From Gavia stellata (lineage: Eukaryota > Chordata > Aves > Gaviiformes > Gaviidae): DNA of 64,000 bases. A model generated the notes under the pieces. The model was given only the letters and a program-made list of their open reading frames with translations, did not search any database and had not been told where the DNA came from. The position numbers and the translations under genes were made by a program. The DNA lies in the NCBI RefSeq assembly GCF_030936135.1, contig NC_082603.1, forward strand, positions 18,739,880-18,803,879, given 5' to 3'. Shown one piece after another: positions 1-12,000 of the stretch. Numbering within the stretch: position 1 is the first letter of the stretch; each line of letters begins with the position of its first letter.

Positions 1-50
1 AACTACAAACAGATTTGCTTTCCAGGTCCATCAAACTTTCAGCCTCTGAA
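1..50 (+). CDS. KYAT3: KYAT3 upstream coding exon, probable mitochondrial leader, cut by the window edge
   Basis: The first 50 bases are open in the frame that splices into the next exon and end exactly at a strong GTAAGT donor (51-56). Read in that frame they give a Ser/Leu/Arg/Lys-containing stretch ending SIKLSASE, followed across the intron by Thr and the internal Met of MAFRHK. This resembles the human long form, where a mitochondrial presequence precedes the internal start. A TTTGCTTTCCAG stretch at 14-25 could instead be an acceptor, giving a 25-base exon (26-50) in the same frame. The exon's true 5' end is not in the window. Confidence 0.6.
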
Positions 51-3000
51 GTAAGTATTCCTTCAGCTTCATAGATAAAACTATTTCGTGCAATATTTTA
101 GAGACGCACTAATTTTGCAATGTTGCCAATATATATGCATTAGCTGTGTTTTCTTTATTTCTTGTTATATTGATCCAAACATTTAATGTCAAGAACAAAA
201 TAAGATATTTGAATCCATCAAATATTTAACCACAGTAGCATAACAGAATTTGGCGATTATTGCTTTGTGTACCCTTTTCAGTCTTTAAAGTCACATATAG
301 CACATATCAGACCAGAAGGATTGCCTACTTGTTAGGGCACTAGAGCTTGAGATACAGGAGACAGGTTCAATTCCAGCTTTATCACAGACTTTTGGTAAGA
401 CAATTAATTTCTTTGTATCTCTGTTTTCCTTCAATGAAATGAGAGTAGTAGTGTTTCTTGATGCTGCAATAACAAGGGGGATATAAGTACCTCAAACTTA
501 ATTTTATACAGAATCTTCTCAGTTTCCCAGCTTAACTGCTTATAAGATTGTGTAACTTCATTTTAAGTATTCCAGTTTTGTTGAGAGAAAACAGAGCTTT
601 GCAACGTGGTAGGTGCTTGAGGGTTACACTCTGCATTGCATATAGAACACTGGAATGTAAACTGTGTTCCCAGGTCAGAACAGGAGTTCATCTAGTCAGC
701 AACTTGGGTCAACCAAGGCATGTGTCAGATCCTTCAAAACAGGTGTTCAAACCATTATACTGGGCAGTTGTAGCATATTTTGCCCATATGAGAAATTTCT
801 TTTAGTGTGCAAGCCACTTTGAAGGTCAGCTTTTGCCCGAGTCAGTTTTTCATATGCTGTAAGTATTTGTATTCTATTTAATGGAGTTGGATATTCTCAC
901 TGAACATGCTGAGATCTTAACAAAATTCAGAAAAACCCAGGATTAGATCTTGGCTTCAGTTGTAACTTTTGACATTGAATTCCACAACTTAATTATGCAC
1001 CATATAACTATTTGCTTCTATCATTATTAAACATATTGCCATTCAATTTAATCACAAGTTTCTTTGTATTAGGAAGAAAGATAAATAGAAGCAGCATCTG
1101 ACTTTCTATTAGGTGCTTTCCCTGGTAGAAAGTGTTAGGGAAAGCAGGAGGTCAGAGTTAGATCTTGATGAGGACATACCTCTCCTGCTTAACACCGATC
1201 TTAAACTCATGGAAATCTTAGCCCTGTACCTAGAAATGGCTTGAAGACTATCAAGTGATGACATAACTGGGCTAAAAGAAAAAAGAGTCTTAAGAATTCT
1301 CATGACCTTCTGGAAGAAAGAATGCTACTTAAGGTATCATTTTAAGATGTCAGTTAATTGGTTGGCTTTCTCAAAGTAATAAGGTGGACCTGAACCCCAC
1401 TGTAAGCTGAATCTGTGAAAACCTGAAAACTCATGCAGGTCCAGCTATTCTGTTTTAAAACTAGTTTCAAGGCACAAGAAAAAATAAATAGGAAGACTTG
1501 AATCATTAAATATTTAAACTTAAAATGCTATGAGAGCTGTAAAGTGAAGGCTTATTTTACTTGTCAATACATTTTTAGCTAGGGAAGGTTACTTAATGCA
1601 GTTAAGATTTATGTTACAGTTAATTATAAAAGTCCTGCAGTTGATAAGGCTTTAGCTTTTAGCAAACTGAAACAATTTCAAGAAGAGCTGGCCAACAGAA
1701 CAAATTTACCCATGGCAGCATGCAGAATTCTCATTACTAACTGGAAAGATTTGAGGTGAGACTTCTTATTCCTTGTAGTACAAGGAGTAGTCTAGCATGT
1801 GAAAAAAGATGTGTGTGGGGCTCAGTCTAAGTAGTAGTTGTGTCATTTGTATTAATAGAGTACAGCCAAACATTAATCATATTTACCAAAACATACACTG
1901 TAAAATAGGATTAATCTTCTAAACCGTATGTGTGTTTTTAAATAGATGCAGTGCAGATTACCTAGTCAGAACTCCCTCTTAAGTCCCCCTTGTTCTGTGT
2001 CAAGATGTACAACTTCACCTGTCTAGTTACCTTAATGGTTTTCTTCCTGAGGACAAATAAAAGGTGTCCTGTGCTTGATTCCTTTGGTGTTTGTGTCTCA
2101 TAGATGAGGTCAGAATCAGATCTGTAGAGAAGACATATAAGCAGAGAAGTATCTGTTTAATTTTATAGCTTCCCATTCTTCAAATCATTATGTATGTGGT
2201 AGCTTCATTACTGTAAACAGGTTGAGTGCAAACATGTACCTGCATAATATTTCTACTATGAGTCATTCCCATTGATCCAAAGTGGAAACTTGGAGTGTAA
2301 TGGTAATGCAGACATTTTCTTCTCAGAGGATGGTAGCTAGAGTATGGTTTTTGAATCTTTCAGACAATAACAATAATTAGCAGTGGTAAAAGTTACTAAA
2401 ATCAGTAGTCTGACTCAAAGAAACAGGAGTGTCTGAAGTACTGAGGGACTATGTAATTCCTATGTAATTTTTTTCCAGTATCAAGCTGGTTTACAAAGAT
2501 AGAAATGGGTTTGCACTTCTTTTGTTTGCACATAGAAATAAATCTGTTTTTTTCCCCCTAACTTTATTTCCTCTTTTTAGCTTAAAAATACCACAACTAT
2601 CAATAAGTGTTTCTCTGCCTCAATATACAGCAAAAACATATTCTAACTTGGTTTTGCTGTGCTGTAAGTAAATACTTCAAAGTTTTAGAAGTCTGAATGA
2701 AAAGAGGAAATGTCTTTGCTATTTTACTCCTACCCATCAATTTAACAAATAAAATTACATTGAAAATGCACGCTTTCCAAACTGGATTGAGCAGGAATTG
2801 GGCTAGAAATAACACAGTCTTTAAGTTGTTAGTGTATCATAGAAAAGAAAAAGAATGTATGGACCCTATTTTTTTCTTTTCAGGTCATTTTTTTAAAGCC
2901 GTTGAGCTGAATTATGCCCCTGCTCCATCCTTGCTGAAAGTTCAGTGACTTTAGATAATGACGAATGAGAATTTAGGACATTTTTGTGTATTTTCTTGTT

Positions 3001-6000
3001 AGTCTGAATTCAAGCTATTATAGAAGCTTTAATGAAAGAACATGTCTATAATTTTGTGTAACTACTGAATTCAGCCGCCAATGGTATATTTGAGAAAGCA
3101 TTGAAGGAGGATTTGTCATGCAGAATCCAACAATATAGTACTTTGTCTTTCTTAACAAAACCCTTCTGTCTGTATATTTTGATCTTGCAGACAATGGCCT
3201 TCAGACATAAAAACACAAGACGAATTGAAGGCCTTGATAGCAATGTGTGGTAAGTAAAAGGAAAATACCTGCAAATTTCAGAATATGTCTTTGGCCAATA
3301 TATTTTCTTTCCAAATTGATAATTATTGCCAATAAGAAGGTACATAGCACTTGCTATCTCTGCTGAAATATATTTGGCATCTGCTTAGAAGCAGTGAACC
3401 AAATTCTGTTAAAGGTGTGAATTAATTCTTATTCTTGAGCATTAAATATTAGGCTTGGGCTTCTCTTCATCTAGTAAACCATATAAGACAAGTATAACTG
3501 TTGGGCATGGCAGTATAGCTGACTTTCAAATTTAAATATTAATTTTGTTGAGTAATGTATTTCAATTACACTTGATTTGTGTTTACCAAATGAGTCAGAT
3601 TTCTTTTTAAAGCCATTAAACTTGCCTTTATAATTTAGCTTATTATTTTAATACACTTTTTTCTAGGTACTAAATTGGTCTTAAAGAAATATTGCCATCA
3701 CTGGTAAATATGGGATTTTGTTAGCTGGTGAAAACACTATTTTGGGCTTAATTAGTTGTATGTATGTACGTGTGTATATATATACACACACAAGGTGTTT
3801 TGGTCATCCAGCCTCAAACTAATTTTTAGCAATTTGTATTCATTTGTGACAGAACTGTGATGCTACGTCGTTTTTTTTGGTTTTGTTTGGTGTGTAGGTT
3901 TTGTGTTTTTTTTTTTTTTTTTTTTTTTTAAATCTTGTTAACATTTGGGTAGGGAGGAAAGGGTAAAATGCAAAGCTTATCTGTGAACGGAGGAAAAAAA
4001 AATTGTTCAAGAGGCCTAATGTTCGTATCTGGCACGGTACTAGGAACAGTTAATGAACAGCCTGAAACAGTCTTGCCTAAAATTACAAAAAAAAAATTAT
4101 AGTTCTCTGAGGTGACTAGATAGTTTAAATGGCACCTTTACGTGACAGAATCTAGCCTTTAAATCATTTAATGTGACTGTTCTAATTAGGTCTACTTCAT
4201 TATGCAAAGAGGGTAGTGTTCCATTTCTACCCATATCGAGAGTTACTGTGTGTTTGTGCATGTGCACATCTGAGCACAGTTCTGTTGGCAGAAAAGTTAT
4301 TCTGTGGATGCACAAAGTCAACCTTTTATTGGGTTTCCTCCTGTGGTTACTTACCATTGTCCCAGCCTCCACCTCTCCATGTGAGCACTCTACTTAAACC
4401 TGTTTCCACTGCTATGAGTTTGGTAAAGTGAAATACTTTTTTTTTGCCTTTTAATGCTAATGAAGGAAAAGATAATTTTATCTGGTATGTTAACTTTAAG
4501 ATGTTTTTTCCCTTTAGGGTTGAATTTACAAAGGTGGCAGCAGATCCCTCAATTGTTAATCTTGGTCAAGGCCTTCCTGATATATCCCCTCCCAGCTATG
4601 TTAAAGAAGAGCTGGCAAAGGCAGCAGCAGTTGACAGACTGAACCAGTACACAAGAGGCTTTGTAAGTACGGTGGAACTTGAGGACCCAAGTTCAGTGGA
4701 GAACATGCCACAGGGAAAAAAATTGACTTTGCTTTAAATTGGTTTTATCTGTAGGTCATACTGTTATGTTCCAAATTAAGTTGATCTAGTAGCCTTATCT
4801 ACTGAATGATCTACTGATGTTACTAATGAACATCCTCTGTGTAGGCTTCTTCAAGGCAGAATCCTTCTGCAAGAGCAAAATGGTAAGGCACATCTGGGCT
4901 AGATTGTCTTTGAAGAGTCAATACAGAGTTTAAAGAATGTAAATAATATATTTACCTCTGATTTTGGTCAGTGTAAACATGAATCGGATAGGATAATGGT
5001 AGAATGATAAGGAAATACTTGATACCACTTGAGACTGCGCCTCGAGGATCAAGAAAAGATTCACTCATAACATTTACTAGGCTTCAGTGGAGATTAGGAA
5101 GTGATGAAACAGGAAGTTTTTGCTCCTGGAAGATAGTCACTACCCAGTCTGTAAGTTGGCTTGTAGAGTTTATGTCTTGAGCTGGGTGTGAGTGTGTGGC
5201 ATTTATTATTGTCCAAGGCAGGATATTCAAGTGGACTATTACTGTTTTAGTATGACCACTTCCTTGTTTGGTTTGTCTTTCTTTTATTTTGTGGTAAAGA
5301 CAAACCATATTGCCCGATAGAGAATCATGTGTTGGGATTGCTACAAGACCCTAAGGAGTGTAGCTAATATTTTTCTAGATTACCATGTTATGCAACAGTG
5401 ATAGAAAAATATAGTATAGACTGGTAGGCCAGCAATTGTATTGGTAGTTGTGCCATCATTGTGTATATATTCCAACATAACTTTTTTGCCTATTCTCTGA
5501 GAATCTGCATGCATTAAAAGTGATGGGGAGCAGCAGTGGCCAGCAGCTCCCTAAAGGACAAGCTATAACAGTAAGCAGGGTGGAGGCCTCACCAGCCAGG
5601 GCCCTGAGCAAGGCAGGGCCAGAGATGGTGGCTGAGGTCAGCCCAGATCACCAGGCAAGCTTGTGGTGGTGAGGTGGGCCTGAGGTCAAGCCAGGAAGTC
5701 AATCCACAGGTCAGGCCTGGCAATGCTAACCACGGTTAGACATAACCCAGTGATCGCTGGGCAGGTCCAGAGTGACACGGCAGGTCTAAGGTCAAGCCGC
5801 AAAATCAATCTACTGGTAGGGGCCAGGTTCAACAGGGTCTATGGCCAGGTACAGGCATGGCTGTAACTGAATTGCAGACCAGCAATTCTACTGCATAGCA
5901 CTGAAATGGAGCCTCTGGACCGGGGGCACAGCTCTGGGTAGAGGCCCCAGGTGAGGTTGGTCAGGGCCATTAAGGCCTATTAGGGCATTCAGGGCCCTGG

Positions 6001-9000
6001 CAAGAACAGAAAGAAAAAAAAAAAATCCCCAGTGACTGTAGTCTCATTCCATCCCTCTGTGGGCCATTTCACCAGGCAGACAAGGTTTTTGAGGAACCTT
6101 GGCATAGGGGGAAGGGTTGCAGAGGGAATGGGCTACAGTCTACCTTCTGACAAATATTCACACACTGATTCTCCAAAACAATTTGCAAATCAAGCATAAA
6201 TATAATTTTCCCAATGCATGCAATTATTCAATATATATTTCTGTCACTTTGTTCTTTATTTCCAAATAGTTTGATAATTCCCATGATAATTATGAATGTT
6301 TGCAGATATATTATACTGTAGACAGTAATTAAAGAGGAATTTTTAAAATATTCCCATCTTCGGCCTTTGCACTTCCTCTACAAACTTCTGCACTTCCATG
6401 GTTTTTGAGCACAAGTATTTGTGGTAGCAAATATGGGAGGGATGAGTATGAATGCACAGCCATCTCATAATTAAGACACTGTCTCAGCTCTCTGTGGTGC
6501 TTGGACCTCTCATTGACTGTAGGGCTATGGCCTGTAGACTGGCCTAATGTGACTTGGGTGCTGCAGCATTCCTATGTAGCTGACACACCCATGGCAAGAA
6601 ATAGCTGTCATTTGAATCAACAATGACTTGTAAGCCTTAATTTATGGTAATGTTTTTGTTTACAGAAGGGTTCATGATTTCATGCCGTGTGTGTAGAGGT
6701 ACAGTGTTCAATATTTTAGAGAAGGATTTTTGTTACATAGTTGCATTTTCTCAAGGAGCTGTTTTCTATTTCTACCAAGTATCCAAAAAGAAAAAAAAGA
6801 TTTTCACAGCAGGAAACCTGTAGTCTTCCTGAGTGAACAGAATTGTGCCTTCTTATTTCCATATTGTATATGATCTTTGTTCCACATTTGTTTTCTTGTT
6901 ATTTGCACATTTTGAGAAGAGTACATTATGTCCCTCCTGTAGGGGACACAAATGGTGAATGGTGCTGTGAGATTTGGGATATTATTGTATGAATCATCAT
7001 TCTGATCACAAGTGCTGTTTATCAGCAGTATATAATCAGAATAAAAAGATTCCCCTTGTACCAAATAATTTTTAGTTGAAAGATAAGGAAGGAAACAGAA
7101 GGAGCTACAGACTGAAATATGGGCAGGTGGGAAAAACACTCTAAAGGAGGTGAGGATGAATTGGTGTGAATCTCCTCCTGTCTCTTGTCATAGCTCCCCT
7201 ATAGGCTACCTGGAGCTATCCTGAGATGTGATAATAAGATAGAAATTAAAAAGCATCAGATACACAAAAAGAATTTCCTAGTAGATATGAATAAATTTAA
7301 ACCACTTTTCTTCCCTAATGTGCAAAAACTTTAAACCATGCTACCTGTTAACAGCCATAAACACTGAGGGCTCATCTCATATTTTTCTATTTCAAAATGT
7401 ATTATTTTGATATATGTGGGAAAAAACCCCAAACATAGGCTTTGTACATTGTCAGGAACACTCCAATCAGTTGCATATGCTTTGAACAGGGACATCCGTC
7501 GCTGGTGAAAGCCTTGTCTCAAGTGTACGAGAGAGTTTGTGGAAGAAAGATTGATCCTCTCACAGATATCCTGGTGACCGTGGGAGCTTATGGATCTCTC
7601 TTTAGTACAATACAGGCATTAATTGAAGAGGGAGACGAAGTAAGTTTTCATTTGAAATATTCACGTATACTCACTGAAATGAGAATTTGCCTTTTTTTAT
7701 TTGTCCAGTTCTAAATATAAGTTAATGTTGGGGCTTCTTTCCAATCTCCATTGATTTGATTTGTTACAGTAGTATATCTGACACAGTTTCAGAAGCTTTG
7801 ATCAGGAGACTATCCTTTGGATGTCTTCGTATCATTCACCAACTTACAACCCCCTTTTTTTCATACTTATGGTACCTGTAGCAGCTTCTTTATTGCTCTT
7901 TTTGTTTGGTGACACAATACACACTGATTTCTTATTTGAGAAAACTTTTGGGCTGTTGCCTGCAACAGAAGACTAAGGGTGGCGCAAAGTATTGTTGGTG
8001 TTTGAATAACCATTATGTGTCAAGTTCTGTTTTGGACCATTGCATGGTAGCAGAAAAGCAGAGAAGTTCCTTTAAAGAAAGGATTCTTAGTTTACTGTAC
8101 CTAGCTGTGATGATTCACCCCCTCTCTACTGATGTCTGCCTTTTTTACAATGATATTAAAAGTCATTTTGGGGGGATATTTGTAACTGTAGTGGATAAGA
8201 ACTTCTTGTGTTCTCATGCGTTTTGCTTTCAGTGTTGGGTTGGTTTCGCTTGTATAATATATTCTCATCTGTATCTTTTCTTCCTTTTCTGTTGCTCTGA
8301 TATTCAATTCTCTTTTTTTTTGTAACAGTTCTCTGCTATTAGCCTTCGGGGTTTTTTTTTGTTTGTTTGTTTACCTGTTATCTAGGTTCTATGCAATTTT
8401 CCTTGAATTTGTCCTCTTTTTCTACCTGAAAATTTTCTTCTGATAAAATTTGAGGACTTAAGCTGTTCTTCTGAGATTTCTAGATACTTGGAAATCCTGG
8501 AATTTCATGGACAGAATTAGGGCAGCTGTGCTGTGGTTCAACAGTTTGCTGTTGCTATCTCCCATCTTTGCATCTTTGCCTTGCAGCTTCAAATCTGTGT
8601 GCAGGATCCAAGCATTCCTAATATTGTATCTTAATAGTTGTAATGTGTAACTATAGAATAACAGCCTGTGTGTGTTGTGAAAAATGAGTAATGCTTATCA
8701 TACTTAGACTGAGGGCATTGTTATATGATGCTCTAAAAGGAGGAATATTCTGCAATGTTAGATCAGGATGGAGTGCCAGAAACATTATCAAATTATACCA
8801 CCAAAGTAAATCTGGAAATATGATCATATCACGCACCATAAATTCTCTGCTTCTGATACTGATGATTGTAATTTCAGGTAATAATAATAGAGCCATTTTA
8901 TGACTGTTATGAACCAATGGTAAAGATGGCGGGTGCAAAGCCTGTTTTTATCCCACTGAGATATGTGAGTAGCTTTTTAAAAATTATTTATCATATAATA

Positions 9001-12000
9001 TAAAGTTTCTCTTCCATACTCAATACAGTTGGATGAACACCTTCTAGGCAATGCTTTTCTGTATAGTTTTTCATAATATCCAATTATATAAAAATGAGAT
9101 AGATTGCTGTAGTGTAAGTCTGAGACAATGATAATCCAAAGCAGATAGAATATTTTATTATTGTTGAAGGTGGGACAATGTTTCTCATTTACTTTAATTT
9201 GTGCATTCTGAAAGCTGATCAAAATTCCATTTTTTGGATGTCATCTGAGAATTTTTTCAGTGCAAATAAGGGAAAGAGGGTCACATATCAGTGCAATTTC
9301 TGTATCTGCTGGTTTTCAAAAGATTTTGTTTCTGATCCCTTCAGCAACTCTTACAATGACAGAATAGAATTTCTTTTCCAAAATCTGCTTACTAAATAAG
9401 GACCGAACATGCAGTAGACATATTTGCTATACATGCCAGAATTACTGTTTCCTTTATTGGTAAAAAGGAGTAATTTTGGTATGGGTTAATTTTCAAATTG
9501 GTACTGCTGGCATTATGCTGGAAGCTTGCAATCACAGAATCACTAGGGTTGGAAAAGACCTGTAAGATCATCAAGTCCAACCATCAACCCAACACCACCA
9601 TGCCCACTAAACCATGACCTGCAATGCCATGTCCACACGTTCCTTGAACACCTCCATTGAGGGTGACTCCACCACCTCCTGGGCAGCCTGTTCCAGTGCT
9701 TCACCACTCTCTCAGTGAAGAGAAGTGTTGATCCTGTTACCATTGATTGCCTTGGGTGACTGGCAGCCTTGCATGGGGAGTGCTGAGGGGCTCTTTAGGC
9801 AGGACCATTGCATGAACACCATGAAATCAGAACAACGCAGAGTGACAAAACCTCCAGGACTGCAGTGGGAGTAGGTGAGACTGTTCCTCTGGGTGCTCTC
9901 CTTCTAGGGACATTTTGAATGATGGGGTTCCTCCAAGTATTTTGTTTCACACCCTTGTTTTTAGTCTGGCCCTCTCCCAGTAATGTGCAGGTGTCAGAAA
10001 GTTAGTGTGGCCATGCTCTTTGTTCTCTGTAGCAACTGGCCCAAACTTCTGTTGTCCTTGTGTAATACCACAGCAACTCCAGCGCCTCAGTGGTGCAGAT
10101 TTTTAACTGTTTGGCCATTTTCATATGGACAAGGAGGAGGAAAACACCTTTAATCTCTCCAGTGGCGATCAATCTTTCCAGCCAAGCATGCACACACTTG
10201 TTCTAGTGTCTGGGAAGGCCTTAAACTCTTGTCATGTGGCTGGGCTTCCGGCATTACACACTGTTATAATCAGCATGTGCGGTAAACAGATCCTGGAAAC
10301 CAGTTTCTGGGGAGGCTTTAAAACAGACAGTGGCCAGGGGAGGACAGCCACTGTCAGAATAATTTACCTTGCTCTTAGCCTCCCTGCCTGCTCCTAGAAG
10401 TGCCTTCTCCCAGGAGAGCACGACAGATTGGGTAGGTTGTCAAGTATGGTTATGAAAGTGTCTGAGGGTGATAAGCTGGGCATCTCTTTTCAGGCTGTAA
10501 CATGCTGTATCCAAGTAATGCATAAATTTATTGGGTTTTTTTTAGAAAAATGATGGAAACTCTGCATCTAGTGCTGATTGGGTCTTAGATCCTGCTGAAC
10601 TTGCAAATAAATTTAATTCCAAAACAAAAGCAATTATTCTGAATACCCCGCACAACCCTATAGGCAAGGTAAGTCCTGATTTAACACTACTGTAATTTCA
10701 GAGTATGCCTTAAATACTATGATTAATGCATTGTCCCTTACTTTCTTGTATCCCAGGTGTTTACCAGAGAAGAGCTCCAAGTAATAGCTGATCTCTGTAT
10801 TAAACATGATACCCTGTGCATCAGCGATGAGGTGTATGAATGGCTGGTATATAAAGGAAATAAACACATTAAAATAGGTACTGATTTTTTATGGCATTTT
10901 AGAATTGGTTGTGGAATGATATTGTAAACATGCCTCTCGGAGATATCGGTTGCTGGAAGGAGCTCAAACTTCAAGCTTTGACTATTTTATAATGTTTAGA
11001 CTCTAAGGAGAAGAGCCCGTCACTTTTCTGAAGAATATTTTAAAGAATAATTTCCAAATAGAATCTCCAAAAGTTCTTAAGTGACTTTGGAGCATATATC
11101 CATAGAAACCAGTGGGACTGATGCTCATAAATCAGTTATGATCATCTAAATATCCCATCCTTACTCAGTTACTTTGTCGGCCATGACAAGTATAACTGCT
11201 GTTCATGTATGTATATTGGACTGTGCTTTGCTGAAGAACTAATAGTAGGAACAGGGATTAAAGCTTCCTTCTCAAAGCACTGTAGAGATAATCAATGAGG
11301 GAAATGCATAATGAGGAACACAATCTTTTTTTGTTCCACTACTTACAAAAAGAAAAAAAAAGTATAAAGGTTAGTGTGGAGATAGTGCATGAACACTGTC
11401 TCTCCAAAGTGCAGAGATGGTGTTAAATAATGGACATTGAATTCAGTGAAGTAAGTCACTGCATGGGTAGCGTGAAAGCATGCTAAAGTCTTCGGGCAGT
11501 ATTGCTACAGGGGTAAAGCACCATTGCATGAAGAAACCAGAAAACCAAATAGTATGTTATGTGCCTGTCCCTCTTGTTTTACTTCTTGATCCAAGTTTCA
11601 CTGAAGTTAGTGGAATCCCTCCCACTGTCTCATAACGATTGAATCTAGTGCAGGTTACTGAACTCCTTCCCCAATTCTGTAATGCTACAGCTAAGCATTT
11701 ATGTAAAAGTTTCTAGCGTGGTGGTCTTGGTTTGGATTTGCTGTTGTATTTGAGCTGGCTAAAGTCCAAAACTTCCTTCTTATGTGTACACACATTTTGT
11801 TTCTGATGGTAGCATCTTGCATGAGATATCTGTTATGATGTAGTTATTGTCATAATGAAGGCACATTTCAGTCACATGCAATAGAGACATCTAGTTGAGA
11901 TTAAACAATGAAATCAAGAGGCATAAATATAACTTAGACATGAAAAAGCTTAGCTATTTTCCTGGCTTTACCACTGGTTGAATGCTGAGTAACTTAGCTT

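Noticed and set aside
7906-8325. 139-codon plus-strand open frame in KYAT3 intron 3
   Set aside because: Phe/Ser/Cys-rich translation typical of T-rich intron, no homology, and no splice sites that would join it in frame.
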